Source: Symbiodolus clandestinus
Lineage (GTDB): Bacteria > Pseudomonadota > Gammaproteobacteria > Enterobacterales > G038960095
Direction: 5' to 3'
DNA: 64,000 bases
NCBI GenBank assembly: GCA_038960095.1
Contig: CP152425.1
Span: forward strand, 682,001 to 746,000
Both the position numbers and the translations under genes were made by a program. Shown here in pieces: positions 11,990 to 21,172 of this stretch (position 1 is its first letter; each line of letters starts with the position of its first letter). Under the pieces are notes generated by a model. The model was given only the letters and a program-made list of their open reading frames with translations, did not search any database and was not told the origin of the DNA.

Positions 11990-13702
11990 CTATATTATTT
12001 TTTTAAAAAATTTTACAAACATCTGCATTAAATTTTTCATAAATTCCATTATTTTTTCAATGCTTGATTTTTCCATATTTTCTTTAACAAATGATGTTCT
12101 TGGTCTATTAATGTTTTTATTGGATAATTGATTAGAGGGGGCTATAATTTTTTCTTTAATTACCTGTGTGTTTATATTTTTTTCTTGATTAAAATTATCA
12201 TTTGTTTTTTCTGTGGACAATTTTAGAACTTCTTCTGTAGGAATATCGTTTTTTTTAGTATAATTTTCATCTATATTATTTTCTCGAATGGGATTTTCAT
12301 AGGTATTATCTATTAAGTTTATGGATTCTTCTAGAGTTGATTCTTCAATCTCTTTAAGTTTTTTATTTAAAGTATTATCGAGTACTTGATTTCTCTCATA
12401 GAGATATCTGTTATTTATATTTTTTTGATGTAACCGTTTTAATCTGTGAAAAAGCTCTGCTCCTTTGAATTGATCATTATTTATAATCGTATCTAGTTTT
12501 TTAGAAATTTCTATCATAATATAAAGTTGTGATTCACAGTTAAAGCTATAGGGTTGAAAATAATTATCATTATTTTTGTTGGATTCATTTTCTAGTAGGG
12601 TAAACAGTGTTTCGACAATTTCTTCATCTGTGAGTGAAGGCTTTTGGTTTAAAAGATTATTGGTTAATTCTATTGTGTTTGTTAACCTAATATTTGCTAT
12701 TTTTTTTCCTTTGAAGAAATCTAACGCCAGATTAAAATGATTGGAATGATGATTAATTTTACTTTTAATTATCTCATTATCATGATCAAATATTTTGTTT
12801 TTTAATTGATTGAATTCTTCTGATTTTTCCTTAATAGACATTGAAGGATCTAGTTGGATTTTTTTTAAAATGTTTTCTAATAAAACAGCTCTTATTTTTT
12901 TGATATTATCGGTGATAGGATCTTGTTTATTATCTATGGTTAAGTTCAAAAATTTATCTAAGTATGTTAACGATTCATCTAATAAAATTTCTGGTGTAGA
13001 AGATTCTAACTGCTGTTTTAATTGAATGAATCTCTTAAAGTCATTATGTTCTTTTTTAAATTTATTATCTTCTGGATATTTTCTAACTCTAGTGCTTAGG
13101 TTTTTTATGTGTAATTCACCTATATTTTCAATGATTTCTTCCCCTGCTCTTGTGAAGAGCAGTTCTGGCTGCTTAAGGGTATCCAGTAAGTCATTCATAA
13201 GTTTTACTTGAGCTTCACTGCTTAAGCTATTCTTCTTATTAGATGTTCTATCAGGATTTACTTCTAACAATTGATATAAGAAAACAGCACGATCGATGGG
13301 TGTAAATTTGAAAGAATTTTTAGGAGAGTCGTTAAATGAATTTTCAAAATTAATTAATAATTCTTGAGCTTTAGAGTATGGAATTTTTCTGCTACAATCT
13401 TGATTGTAAATTTCTCCAAAAAAAGCTTTTCTGATCTCTTTTTTATCTTGATAAGATGTTTCACTCTGAGAGTAATTGATTTCTTTAGATGGAGCTATAT
13501 TTTTTCTCCAATGCCTTAAGTTATTTATAATACTTTTTTCTGTCATTTGCAATGAGGGTACAAAATCACTATGTATATTATTTACATTTAAATTACTCTG
13601 AGTTTTTTTAATGTTAACATTGGCTACATTGTCAATTTTTTCAGTATTAGTTATCTCTGTACTTATAGGAAACTTAATGCTATTATTGGGTGGTGAAACC
13701 AT
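11990..13702 (-). CDS. Large Asn/Lys/Ile-rich protein of unknown function, possible secreted effector
   Basis: 570 codons open on the minus strand, starting MVSPPNNSIKFPISTEITNT. I recognise no domain, no signal peptide and no long membrane segment. The protein is hydrophilic and rich in N, K, E, S and I, with predicted helical stretches; residues ~470-545 are low-complexity and acidic/asparagine-rich. The C-terminal ~25 residues (KIMEFMKNLMQMFVKFFKKI) form a basic amphipathic or membrane-active helix. Base composition is far more AT-rich than the flanking tlc and tsaE genes, suggesting foreign origin or lineage-specific fast evolution. Features of this kind are common among host-directed proteins of intracellular bacteria, but that role is only a guess. 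No clear operon partner. Confidence 0.6.
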   Translation of the reverse strand: MVSPPNNSIKFPISTEITNTEKIDNVANVNIKKTQSNLNVNNIHSDFVPSLQMTEKSIINNLRHWRKNIAPSKEINYSQSETSYQDKKEIRKAFFGEIYNQDCSRKIPYSKAQELLINFENSFNDSPKNSFKFTPIDRAVFLYQLLEVNPDRTSNKKNSLSSEAQVKLMNDLLDTLKQPELLFTRAGEEIIENIGELHIKNLSTRVRKYPEDNKFKKEHNDFKRFIQLKQQLESSTPEILLDESLTYLDKFLNLTIDNKQDPITDNIKKIRAVLLENILKKIQLDPSMSIKEKSEEFNQLKNKIFDHDNEIIKSKINHHSNHFNLALDFFKGKKIANIRLTNTIELTNNLLNQKPSLTDEEIVETLFTLLENESNKNNDNYFQPYSFNCESQLYIMIEISKKLDTIINNDQFKGAELFHRLKRLHQKNINNRYLYERNQVLDNTLNKKLKEIEESTLEESINLIDNTYENPIRENNIDENYTKKNDIPTEEVLKLSTEKTNDNFNQEKNINTQVIKEKIIAPSNQLSNKNINRPRTSFVKENMEKSSIEKIMEFMKNLMQMFVKFFKKII

Positions 13703-13974
13703 GATTTTTCTCCACTATTCGAGTATTTTCACAAGCGAAATATCAAATGTGAAAATAATTTATACGTAGCATTTTATTGATTTTCAGTTGGGTAAATATT
13801 ATTTTTTGTTGTCAGCTGTCTTGTGTCAACCTTTGTTTAGAATGTCTAATTTTTAACAGGCGTCACATCACCAATAAGAAAACACTACCCTTGACCTTTT
13901 AGCTATCTTTTTAAAATAGTTGATATCATAAATTGCTTTCTTGGATCTAGCTAAGCATTGGGACAGGTATTCGT

Positions 13975-14442
13975 GTGGAGCAGAGATGTCAAAATTTACC
14001 AAGTGTTTCGGCAACTGAAGCTTTTGGAAGCGCCGTTGCACGGGCTTGTCAGAAAATGACAATTTTCTATTTAGTAGGCGAGTTGGGTACCGGTAAGACC
14101 ACCTGGTGTCGAGGCTTTTTGTCGGCTTTAGGCTATACGGGTGCTGTTAAAAGTCCTACTTATACATTAGTAGAACCTTATCGATTATGCCGCTGGCAGG
14201 TGTATCATTGGGATCTTTATCGATTAAATAACCCGGAAGAGCTCGAGACTGTGGGTATCCGTGATTATCAACAGCAAGAAAATAGTTTGCAGTTAATTGA
14301 ATGGCCTGGACACGGCGTTGGTTGGTTGCCACTTGCTGATGTAGAGATACAATTGCTTTATTCTCTCACCGGGCGCCAGGCAATTTTGCAAGCATGCTCA
14401 TTAACCGGGCAGCAGTTATTTAGACGCCTGGAAAATGCTTAA
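13975..14442 (+). CDS. tsaE: tRNA threonylcarbamoyladenosine biosynthesis ATPase TsaE
   Basis: P-loop ATPase that works with TsaB/TsaC/TsaD to make t6A37 in ANN-decoding tRNAs. 155 residues, the usual size. Walker A GELGTGKTTW (~res 35-44), then VKSPTYTLVEPY (~58-69), YHWDLYRL (~77) and the Walker-B-like LQLIEWPGHG (~101). The GTG start at 13975 gives an N-terminus aligning with E. coli TsaE (position of ATEAFGSAVARAC). It overlaps amiB by 8 bp, the conserved tsaE-amiB coupling. mutL, usually next, is absent here. Confidence 0.94.
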   Translation: MEQRCQNLPSVSATEAFGSAVARACQKMTIFYLVGELGTGKTTWCRGFLSALGYTGAVKSPTYTLVEPYRLCRWQVYHWDLYRLNNPEELETVGIRDYQQQENSLQLIEWPGHGVGWLPLADVEIQLLYSLTGRQAILQACSLTGQQLFRRLENA

Positions 14443-15601
14443 GCAACGGCGTTATGGGTCCTGCAATTATTTCAGCTATTTTCTCTGGCTATGTTTAGTA
14501 ATACCAAGCCCTGTTAGTGCTAGTAGCACAATAAAAAACCATAAGAAACCGGCTGTCGTTACCAAGATCAAGGCGGTTCCTCCTGCAAAGCTAGCTTTAT
14601 CTGCTAAAAAAAATCGAGTGAAACAGGAGAACGATAAACGGCTGGCTCTCGTTAAATCACTCTCAGTTAAAAAAATTGTCGTGGCTATTGACGCTGGACA
14701 CGGCGGTAAAGATCCTGGAGCTGTCGGTCCTACTGGATTACAAGAGAAACAAGTGACTTTGGCGATTGCCCGTCGTTTAGCAGCACTGTTACTCCAAGAT
14801 AAGCAATTTACACCAATATTGATCCGAACTCATGATCAGTTTATTCCTGTCGGTGAGCGCTCTACCCTAGCACGTCAACAACGAGCGCAACTATTGGTTT
14901 CTATCCATGCGGATGGTGCTATAAATCGTCAAGCTCGCGGTGCCTCAGTTTGGGTGCTCTCTAATCAACGTGCTCATCGTGTGGTTGGGCATTGGTTAAC
15001 TCAATCGCAACCACTACCGTTATCGTTGAAAAAGATTAAGCCAGCTGCGCAAAATTCGGGAGATTATCATGTACAGCATGCTTTATTAGATTTGCAATTT
15101 GGTTATTCCCAACAGGTTGGTTATCAGGTAGCCAGCTCGATATTGGGTGAATTATCTAGCATTACTCCTTTGCATAAGAGAACGCCAGAATACGCAAGCC
15201 TCGGGGTCCTACAGTCGTTGGATATCCCCTCACTCTTAGTAGAAAGTGGCTTCATCACTCATCCTATTGAAGAGCGCTTACTAAGGAAAACGCACCACCA
15301 ACGACAAATTGCCCGGGCGATTTATCAGGGCATCAAACGCTACTATCAACTCTATCCTCCTTCTCAGCCCCCACCCATGCTTAAACAGCAGCTTGCTAAC
15401 ATCCCTAAGAAGTATCCTAAAGCCCCTGTCGTGGTCAAGGAGCATGTGGTTGAGGTGGGAGAGACGTTATTTGCTATTGCTCGCCGCTATCGGATAACTT
15501 GGCACTATTTGCAGCAGCATAACCGACTCACTAGCCATCAGCTGCGTGTCGGTCAACGCCTGAAAATTCCAGAAGCCACTCAGCTCGCTAAGCAGCAATA
15601 A
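14435..15601 (+). CDS. amiB: N-acetylmuramoyl-L-alanine amidase AmiB (LysM-containing)
   Basis: Zinc-dependent periplasmic amidase that cleaves the stem peptide from septal peptidoglycan during daughter-cell separation, normally activated by EnvC/NlpD. 388 residues. An N-terminal signal/anchor (YFLWLCLVIPSPVSAS) is followed by a Lys-rich linker, then the Amidase_3 domain: IDAGHGGKDPGAVG (~86-99) with the first Zn histidine, LVSIHADGA (~153) and VESGFITHPIEERLL (~270). A C-terminal LysM domain (VVEVGETLFAIARRYRITW to the end) binds glycan. The start overlaps tsaE, implying cotranscription. It ends 6 bp from a convergent lipoprotein gene. Confidence 0.94.
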   Translation: MLKQRRYGSCNYFSYFLWLCLVIPSPVSASSTIKNHKKPAVVTKIKAVPPAKLALSAKKNRVKQENDKRLALVKSLSVKKIVVAIDAGHGGKDPGAVGPTGLQEKQVTLAIARRLAALLLQDKQFTPILIRTHDQFIPVGERSTLARQQRAQLLVSIHADGAINRQARGASVWVLSNQRAHRVVGHWLTQSQPLPLSLKKIKPAAQNSGDYHVQHALLDLQFGYSQQVGYQVASSILGELSSITPLHKRTPEYASLGVLQSLDIPSLLVESGFITHPIEERLLRKTHHQRQIARAIYQGIKRYYQLYPPSQPPPMLKQQLANIPKKYPKAPVVVKEHVVEVGETLFAIARRYRITWHYLQQHNRLTSHQLRVGQRLKIPEATQLAKQQ

Positions 15602-15607
15602 CAAATT

Positions 15608-16270
15608 TTACTGTTGATCCTGTTTAAAAAGGGGCGAACGCGGTCCGTAGAGTAGACCGTTTTTACCGCCAACGGCTAACAACCGGCAAGCAGTTATTCC
15701 GGCAATTTGGTGACTCTTGTTGGTTGAGGTGGCCATGACCTGCTTAACCACTGCTTTGACTAACACACCAATTGGGTTTAAGTCTACGGAGTTATCTTGT
15801 TCATTGCTATTCGCAGTCGCATTACCCGACCAGAGAACAGCTCCTGTCTTGAGATCGATCAGCTTAGCAGCAGCAGTTACACGGGTTACGCTGTCAATCA
15901 GTTGGAATTGCGTGCCGTAATCTTTGATTTGCAAATCTAGTAGTGCATCAGCTCCAAAGATTTCCTGAATTTTTTTAGGATTAATGGTACGAATATCGTG
16001 AGCATTAGTGACACCATTTTGCCGAAAGGTCTCTTCCACGACAGCAATTGGAAAGACATAGTAGCCCGCTTCGGCTAATGGATAGTTGATTTGTGTTAAT
16101 AAGCTGGGTGCTGCATTAATATCAAGAGAATGATTCTCAGGGGTAATAACAATAATAGATTTGGGAAGATGATTTTTATAGTCGGTATAGTCCTGAAACC
16201 CAGTGGTTCCAGCACATCCAGTTAACAGCAACAGGATAACTAAGCACAAACTACTCATTATACTGCTCAT
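15608..16270 (-). CDS. DUF799 family lipoprotein (GNA1162-like)
   Basis: Predicted outer-membrane lipoprotein of 220 residues with lipobox LLLTGC near residue 19 and a DUF799-like body (ITPENHSLDINAAPSLLTQI, YYVFPIAVVEETFRQNG, IFGADALLDLQIKDYG, VLWSG). The Neisseria member GNA1162 has a TolB/CsgG-N-like fold. It is the last gene of a three-gene lipoprotein operon, overlapping the upstream DUF4810 gene by 4 bp. Probably part of an envelope complex with the CsgG-like protein; exact function unknown. Confidence 0.85.
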   Translation of the reverse strand: MSSIMSSLCLVILLLLTGCAGTTGFQDYTDYKNHLPKSIIVITPENHSLDINAAPSLLTQINYPLAEAGYYVFPIAVVEETFRQNGVTNAHDIRTINPKKIQEIFGADALLDLQIKDYGTQFQLIDSVTRVTAAAKLIDLKTGAVLWSGNATANSNEQDNSVDLNPIGVLVKAVVKQVMATSTNKSHQIAGITACRLLAVGGKNGLLYGPRSPLFKQDQQ

Positions 16271-16626
16271 AAACCGCTCCTAGACTGCTTTTTTAGCAAA
16301 AAACCCATAAATGCAGTAGCTTCAGGAAATGACTGTTTCTCTGCCTCAAATTGCTGCAGTGCTTTTCCAGTTTGCCCTAATTTGCTGTACAGCAAGCCCA
16401 GATGAGCATGTAGTCCAGGCGGTACCTTTTTTCCTTTAGCAGCAGCTTGTGCTACCACCTTTTCTAAGTTGGAAACCTGCTCAGCAAAAGAGCTTTTTTC
16501 TGGCTGATAATATTGATACAGAGTTTTTTCATATTGATCCCAACAGTAGAGCTGGGGTGGCGCGGAACTGCACGCGCCTAGTAGCAGTACTGCAGCCACT
16601 GGTCCTATTTTAAGGAAACCTGCCAT
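16267..16626 (-). CDS. DUF4810 family small lipoprotein
   Basis: 119 residues. Signal with lipobox LLGACSS (~res 16-20), then the family signature YCWDQYEKTLYQYYQ and two short TPR-like helices (LHAHLGLLYSKLGQTGKALQ, FEAEKQSFPEATAFMGFLLK). DUF4810 proteins are consistently encoded between CsgG-like and DUF799 lipoproteins, as here. Probably an adaptor in that envelope complex. Expression is translationally coupled to the downstream gene (ATGA-type overlap) and follows the CsgG-like gene after 25 bp. Confidence 0.86.
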   Translation of the reverse strand: MAGFLKIGPVAAVLLLGACSSAPPQLYCWDQYEKTLYQYYQPEKSSFAEQVSNLEKVVAQAAAKGKKVPPGLHAHLGLLYSKLGQTGKALQQFEAEKQSFPEATAFMGFLLKKQSRSGL

Positions 16627-16651
16627 AGTTTGTTATCCTGAAATTGGTTAA

Positions 16652-17323
16652 TTAAAGTTGGGGCTGCCAAGCGCCACTTTCGATACCACTGACCAGTTGG
16701 TTGACGGCTTCACGAATAGCTAAATCTAAAACCTTACCATTTAGGGTAGAATCATAACTAGCAGTGCCGCCGAAGCCAATCACCTCGCGGTTGGAGAGTT
16801 TATACTCACCAGCACCTTGTACCGAATAGATGACTTCGGAAGTTTGCACATTAACCACATTTAAGCTAACTTTAGCATAGGCAACTTGTGATTTTCCGCG
16901 ACCTAAAATCCCCCAAGCTTGGTGATCACCGACCTCTTTTCGACCAAACTCAGTGACATCTCCAGTGATTACGTAGCGAGCTCCCTTTAGTGTCTGTGCT
17001 TGACCTCTAATGTCTGCTTCGGCTTTCAGAGCCTGTAGATTATCTCTTTCCAGCACGTTGAAACGTCCTGTTTGTTGGAGATGGGTAATTAAAATAGTTT
17101 TTGATTGATTTCCTAAGCGATCAATGCCATCAGAGAAAATTCCTTGCAGATAGCTGGAACGATTATCAAATTGACCGACCGCAATGGCACTGCGGATACC
17201 TTGGTAGGCTGTTCCTGCTGAAATTACCTTTTTAGCTTCGATTGTTTGGGAAGTTTCCATAGCACAACCGTTAATCAGTAATGATGTTGCTATTATCAAG
17301 TGGGCAAACTGGGATCGTTTCAT
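16652..17323 (-). CDS. CsgG/HfaB-family lipoprotein
   Basis: Lipoprotein of ~223 residues (from ATG 17323, MKRSQFAHLIIATSLL with lipobox LINGC) with CsgG-family core: SAIAVGQFDNRSSYL, GIDRLGNQSKTILITHLQQ, FNVLERDNLQALKAEADI, ARYVITGDVTEFGR and an NVVNVQTSEVIYSVQGAGEY segment. CsgG forms the curli secretion pore, but no csgEF or csgAB accompanies it. The DUF4810-DUF799 partners instead indicate the widespread CsgG-like lipoprotein trio of unknown role. An in-frame ATG at 17359 would add 12 residues; the inner one gives the normal signal peptide. Confidence 0.86.
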   Translation of the reverse strand: MKRSQFAHLIIATSLLINGCAMETSQTIEAKKVISAGTAYQGIRSAIAVGQFDNRSSYLQGIFSDGIDRLGNQSKTILITHLQQTGRFNVLERDNLQALKAEADIRGQAQTLKGARYVITGDVTEFGRKEVGDHQAWGILGRGKSQVAYAKVSLNVVNVQTSEVIYSVQGAGEYKLSNREVIGFGGTASYDSTLNGKVLDLAIREAVNQLVSGIESGAWQPQL

Positions 17324-17474
17324 AACTAATAATACCTTTTTCCTATTATTGATTATCAAATAGCTTTCACTATTAACATGTGGGTAAATCAGTCAACTTA
17401 GCTTAAAAAGAGTCATACACTAGTTAATTTAACTGAACTCCTTAGGCTTAGGCGTAGACGTAGACTTAAAAATT

Positions 17475-19670
17475 TCAACCTTCAACCGGATCGACATCTA
17501 AGGCCCATTTTATTTTGCGAGCTAGCGGTAAGGCAATAATATTTCGGAAATATAATCGCAGTTGTTGTTGTAACGTTTCACGAGAGGGGTGTTGCAGCAG
17601 TAACTGCCAGCGGAAATAGCCTGCCCGTTTAGCCTGTAGCGATGGCATTGGACCCAATAGCCATAATGGGTTGGCTTGGGAGGCTGTTTTTTCGAATAGT
17701 TGGCGCACTGCTATCAGGAAGTCGATTGCCCGTTGGGATTGAAGAGATTCGGCAAAGAGGATGGCATGGCTGACATAGGGGGGTAGTAATGCTTGGCGCC
17801 GTTCTTCTAAGACCTGTTCGGTAAAGGCAGGATATCCTTGGAGCAGTAAAGTTTGTAACAATGGGTGTTGTGGATGATGAGTTTGTAAGATAACTTCACC
17901 TGGTTTACTGGCGCGTCCGGCACGACCTGCCACTTGGGTATAGAGTTGTGCAAGTCGTTCAGCGGCTCGATAGTCGGCGGAAAAGAGAGCAGCGTCGATG
18001 TCAAGTAGGGCAACCAGGGTGACATCAGGAAAATGATGCCCTTTTGCTAACATCTGAGTGCCAATCAGTACCTGAGGAGTGCCTTGATGAATGGTTGCTA
18101 GTTGGCGTGCCAGAGCACCTTTTAGACGAGTGCTATCGCGGTCAATGCGCTGAATGGGTATTTGAGGCAACAACAGTCGCAATGCTAGTTCTAGCTGTTC
18201 GGTGCCAATGCCTAGAGTGATTAAATGGGTTGAGCCGCAAGTGGCACATTGTGGTATCAGTGAATGCTGTTTGCCACAATGATGACAACAGAGCTTTTGG
18301 ATATGATGATGAAACGTATAGTAACGATCGCAACGAGGGCAAGCTGCTATCCAACCACAATCATGGCATAAAAGTGTAGGTGCATAACCCCGACGATTTA
18401 AAAACAGGAGAACCTGGTTGCCAGCCTGTAAATGTTGATGGATATGCGAGAGCAATTCAGATGACATGCCAGCAGTCAAAGGCTTCCCCTTAAGATCAAT
18501 CAATTGCTGTTTAGCAGATTTAGCACCACCAGCTCGTTGGGTTAACCATAAGGAGCGATATTTTCCTTGATGTAGGTTATAGAGACTTTCTAAAGCGGGA
18601 GTGGCAGAACCTAGTACAATGGGTATCCCTTCATTACGAGCTCGTAATATCGACAAATCTCTAGCATGATAGCGCCAACCGTTCTGTTGTTTATAAGAGC
18701 GATCATGTTCCTCATCGACAATAATCATCCCTAAATTCGGAAATGGGGTGAATAGTGCGGAGCGAGTGCCCACGACTAAAACGATTTGCTCACTCTGGGC
18801 AGCAAGCCAGAGTTCCAAACGTTCACTATTGCTGAGCCCGGAATGATGAACCGCCAGAGGCACAGATAAGCGCCGTTGTAGGCGGTCAATGGTTTGATGA
18901 GTTAAACTAATTTCTGGGACTAACAGTATGATCTGTTTTCCTTGAGCTAGCACCTGGGCTATTAAGCGTAGGTAGACCTCAGTTTTTCCAGAACCGGTCA
19001 CTCCTTGGAGTAACCAGACGTCGAAGCGGTTGAGTTGTTGACTGATGCTAGTAACTGCCGATTGTTGCTCAGCCGTTAAGATCGGCAGAAGCTTTTCGGT
19101 TTGTTGGCAAAGTAAGCGGTCGGGGGTCGCTATTGGCTGATTCTGGATGGCTTGTACTAATCCTTTAGCTTGTAAAGTACGTAAAATGGGTTGTTTAATC
19201 GCATAGGGTACCAGAGCATTTTGTTGGTATAATTGGCGCAATGCAGCATGTTGTTTAGGTGCTTGGCGTGAGTAGCGTGAGCAATCCAGTAGCGAGCGGC
19301 CTAAAGGAGTGATTTGCCATTGAATACTAGAGGTTATTGAGGCTGCTTTCCCTTGACGGAGAGCTTTGGGAAGCGCGGCTTGTAGTACTTCGCCGAGTGG
19401 GTATTGATAATAGATAGCAGCCCAATGCAATAGTTTCCATAATGCTTCGGAAAACAGTGCTTGTTGGTCTAAAATTGCCAGCAGCGGTTTAATTTGGGTT
19501 AAAGGCAGCTCGCTACTTTCCGCATAATCAGCGACAATACCAATCAGGTTGCGCGATCCAAAGGGAACCTTAACCCGAGCGCCTTTTACAGGTACTGGTT
19601 GGTTTCCTAGCTGGTAATCGAAAAGAACAGCCAGTGGCACTGGCAGTGCAACCCGAATAATGGTTATCAT
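17475..19670 (-). CDS. priA: Primosomal replication-restart helicase PriA
   Basis: 3'-5' DNA helicase that recognises stalled forks and D-loops and starts reassembly of the replisome. 731 residues (E. coli 732). N-terminal DNA-binding region (VALPVPLAVLFDYQLG), Walker A GVTGSGKTEVYLRL (~res 224), DEEH box IIVDEEHDRSYKQQ (~318), GSATPALESL, and eight zinc-binding cysteines in two pairs of CxxC modules (CHDCGWIAACPRC, CCHHCGKQH, PQCATCGS, ~435-480), then GTQMLAKGHHFPDVTLV and AGRAGR. It lies alone and diverges from sspA. Confidence 0.96.
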   Translation of the reverse strand: MITIIRVALPVPLAVLFDYQLGNQPVPVKGARVKVPFGSRNLIGIVADYAESSELPLTQIKPLLAILDQQALFSEALWKLLHWAAIYYQYPLGEVLQAALPKALRQGKAASITSSIQWQITPLGRSLLDCSRYSRQAPKQHAALRQLYQQNALVPYAIKQPILRTLQAKGLVQAIQNQPIATPDRLLCQQTEKLLPILTAEQQSAVTSISQQLNRFDVWLLQGVTGSGKTEVYLRLIAQVLAQGKQIILLVPEISLTHQTIDRLQRRLSVPLAVHHSGLSNSERLELWLAAQSEQIVLVVGTRSALFTPFPNLGMIIVDEEHDRSYKQQNGWRYHARDLSILRARNEGIPIVLGSATPALESLYNLHQGKYRSLWLTQRAGGAKSAKQQLIDLKGKPLTAGMSSELLSHIHQHLQAGNQVLLFLNRRGYAPTLLCHDCGWIAACPRCDRYYTFHHHIQKLCCHHCGKQHSLIPQCATCGSTHLITLGIGTEQLELALRLLLPQIPIQRIDRDSTRLKGALARQLATIHQGTPQVLIGTQMLAKGHHFPDVTLVALLDIDAALFSADYRAAERLAQLYTQVAGRAGRASKPGEVILQTHHPQHPLLQTLLLQGYPAFTEQVLEERRQALLPPYVSHAILFAESLQSQRAIDFLIAVRQLFEKTASQANPLWLLGPMPSLQAKRAGYFRWQLLLQHPSRETLQQQLRLYFRNIIALPLARKIKWALDVDPVEG

Positions 19671-20036
19671 GAATCTGCTATCATACGGCTATGGTTAGTC
19701 AGTACTATTGGGAAAGTCAGGAAGCTGACAACTGAGGATTATGAAGAGAGCTTACCATTGGTAGAGGAGTCCTTATCTGCTAGCAGCATGGTGCGTCTTT
19801 GCGTTTTGATAAAAAAGGGATGTAACATACGGGATTTCTAATGGCGGGAGCTCGGTTTTCGAGATAATAAAGACCTGTGCTCCAAGGATTGAAACTGACT
19901 GTATTATTTTTTCTAACTGTGCCATAATGATGGAATTTTTGGCAGGAGTCAATCGATTTATCGATAGTCAAAAGTAGCGCTGTAGCGTAAAGGTCGTAGC
20001 GCTCTAACCTGTTTTTTATTTTTATTGGGAGGATGG
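19671..20036. other. Divergent intergenic region between priA and sspA
   Basis: About 365 bp with no convincing gene; an open frame on the minus strand lacks protein-like features. It should contain promoters for priA and sspA. I see a palindrome ATCGATTTATCGAT around 19953-19966 and a good Shine-Dalgarno (GGGAGG) 8 bp before sspA, but no decisive promoter. The rplM-rpsI pair that precedes sspA in E. coli is absent here. Confidence 0.4.
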
Positions 20037-20675
20037 ATGGCAGTTGCCGTGAATAAACGTTCAATAATGACTCTGTTTTCTAGTCCAACTGATATTTTTA
20101 GCCATCAAGTACGTATTGTATTGGCCGAAAAGGGTGTGAACGTCGACATTGAGATGGTCAATAGCAATAATTTGCCGCAGGATTTAATTGACCTCAATCC
20201 TTATCGTACCGTACCAACGCTCGTTGATCGGGAGTTGGTGCTTTATAACGCTAAGATTATTATGGAGTATTTGGATGAGCGTTTTCCGCATCCTTCGCTG
20301 ATGCCGGTCTATCCAGTTGCTCGAGGTAATAGCCGCTTGATGGCCTATCGCATTGAACAGGATTGGTATTCGCTGTTAAACAAGATTATCACTAGCCCGA
20401 AAACTGAAGCGGATGCTGCGCGTCAGCAATTACGTGATGAACTGCTATCAGTGGCACCGGTGTTTGCTGAGTTTCCCTATTTTATGAGCGAAGAATTCAG
20501 CTTGGTTGACTGCTACTTAACGCCACTATTATGGCGCTTGCCTTATTATCAAGTTGCGTTATCAGGGACTGGTTCCAAGGCTCTAAATAGCTATATGCAA
20601 CGGCTGTTCGATAGAGATGCTTTTTTAGCTTCGTTAACAGATACTGAGCGTGCTATGTCCAATTATTTTCGGTAA
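20037..20675 (+). CDS. sspA: Stringent starvation protein A (RNA polymerase-associated)
   Basis: GST-fold protein that binds RNA polymerase and alters transcription in stationary phase and stress, including acid resistance. 212 residues, closely matching E. coli SspA: MAVAVNKRSIMTLFSS start, DIFSHQVRIVLAEKGV (~20), DLIDLNPYRTVPTLVDREL (~46), IIMEYLDERFPHPSLMPVYP (~72) and FSLVDCYLTPLLWRLPYY (~156). ATG 20037 is chosen by homology and by the GGGAGG site upstream. sspB follows after 13 bp. Confidence 0.96.
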   Translation: MAVAVNKRSIMTLFSSPTDIFSHQVRIVLAEKGVNVDIEMVNSNNLPQDLIDLNPYRTVPTLVDRELVLYNAKIIMEYLDERFPHPSLMPVYPVARGNSRLMAYRIEQDWYSLLNKIITSPKTEADAARQQLRDELLSVAPVFAEFPYFMSEEFSLVDCYLTPLLWRLPYYQVALSGTGSKALNSYMQRLFDRDAFLASLTDTERAMSNYFR

Positions 20676-20688
20676 CTAAGGAACGCGT

Positions 20689-21129
20689 ATGAATACCCAT
20701 CAGCCCTTACGGCCCTATCTATTCCGTGCTTATTATGACTGGATGGTAGCCAACCAATTAACGCCTTATTTGGTAGTTAAGGCACCTTACCCCGGTGTCA
20801 AAGTGCCGTTGGATGCTGCTAAGGATGGGAAAATTGTACTTAATGTCTCTCCACAAGCGGTTGTCGAATGGAAAATGACTACGGAACAGGTTTGCTTTAA
20901 TGCTTGTTTTCATGGTGTGCCGCAAGAGATTGTAGTGCCTATGGCAGCAATGGCAGGGATCTATGCCCGTGAAAATGGTGCAGGGACGCTGTTCGCCGAA
21001 GAGCCTGGCTACCAAAAAGAGCAGACGCAGCAAGTAACCGTCATGCCAGGAATGGCTGATGCTGAGGTAAAGCAGCCGATCACGCTATCCGAGCCAGCTA
21101 AACCGACTCGGCTGCGGATCATTAAGTGA
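20689..21129 (+). CDS. sspB: ClpXP protease specificity-enhancing factor SspB
   Basis: Adaptor that tethers ssrA-tagged proteins to ClpX. 146 residues. The folded domain begins LRPYLFRAYYDWMVANQLTPYLVV and includes GKIVLNVSPQAVV and NACFHGVPQEIVVPMAAMAGIYARENG. The C-terminus TRLRIIK is the conserved ClpX-docking XB motif (LRVVK-like), separated by a variable linker. Operon with sspA. A perfect hairpin follows at 21141-21167. Confidence 0.96.
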   Translation: MNTHQPLRPYLFRAYYDWMVANQLTPYLVVKAPYPGVKVPLDAAKDGKIVLNVSPQAVVEWKMTTEQVCFNACFHGVPQEIVVPMAAMAGIYARENGAGTLFAEEPGYQKEQTQQVTVMPGMADAEVKQPITLSEPAKPTRLRIIK

Positions 21130-21140
21130 TCTTTAATTGT

Positions 21141-21167
21141 CATTAGCAGCCTATAGAGCTGCTAATG
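21141..21167. terminator. Bidirectional terminator-like hairpin between sspB and dolP
   Basis: 10-bp perfect stem CATTAGCAGC / GCTGCTAATG with a 7-nt loop, exactly between the convergent sspB and dolP genes (12 bp after the sspB stop). No long T-run follows on either side, so it may terminate weakly or protect 3' ends. Confidence 0.55.
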
Positions 21168-21172
21168 GATGT

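Noticed and set aside
16652..17323. CsgG homologue as evidence for curli secretion
   Set aside because: No csgA/B/D/E/F genes nearby, and the DUF4810-DUF799 partners define a different conserved trio.
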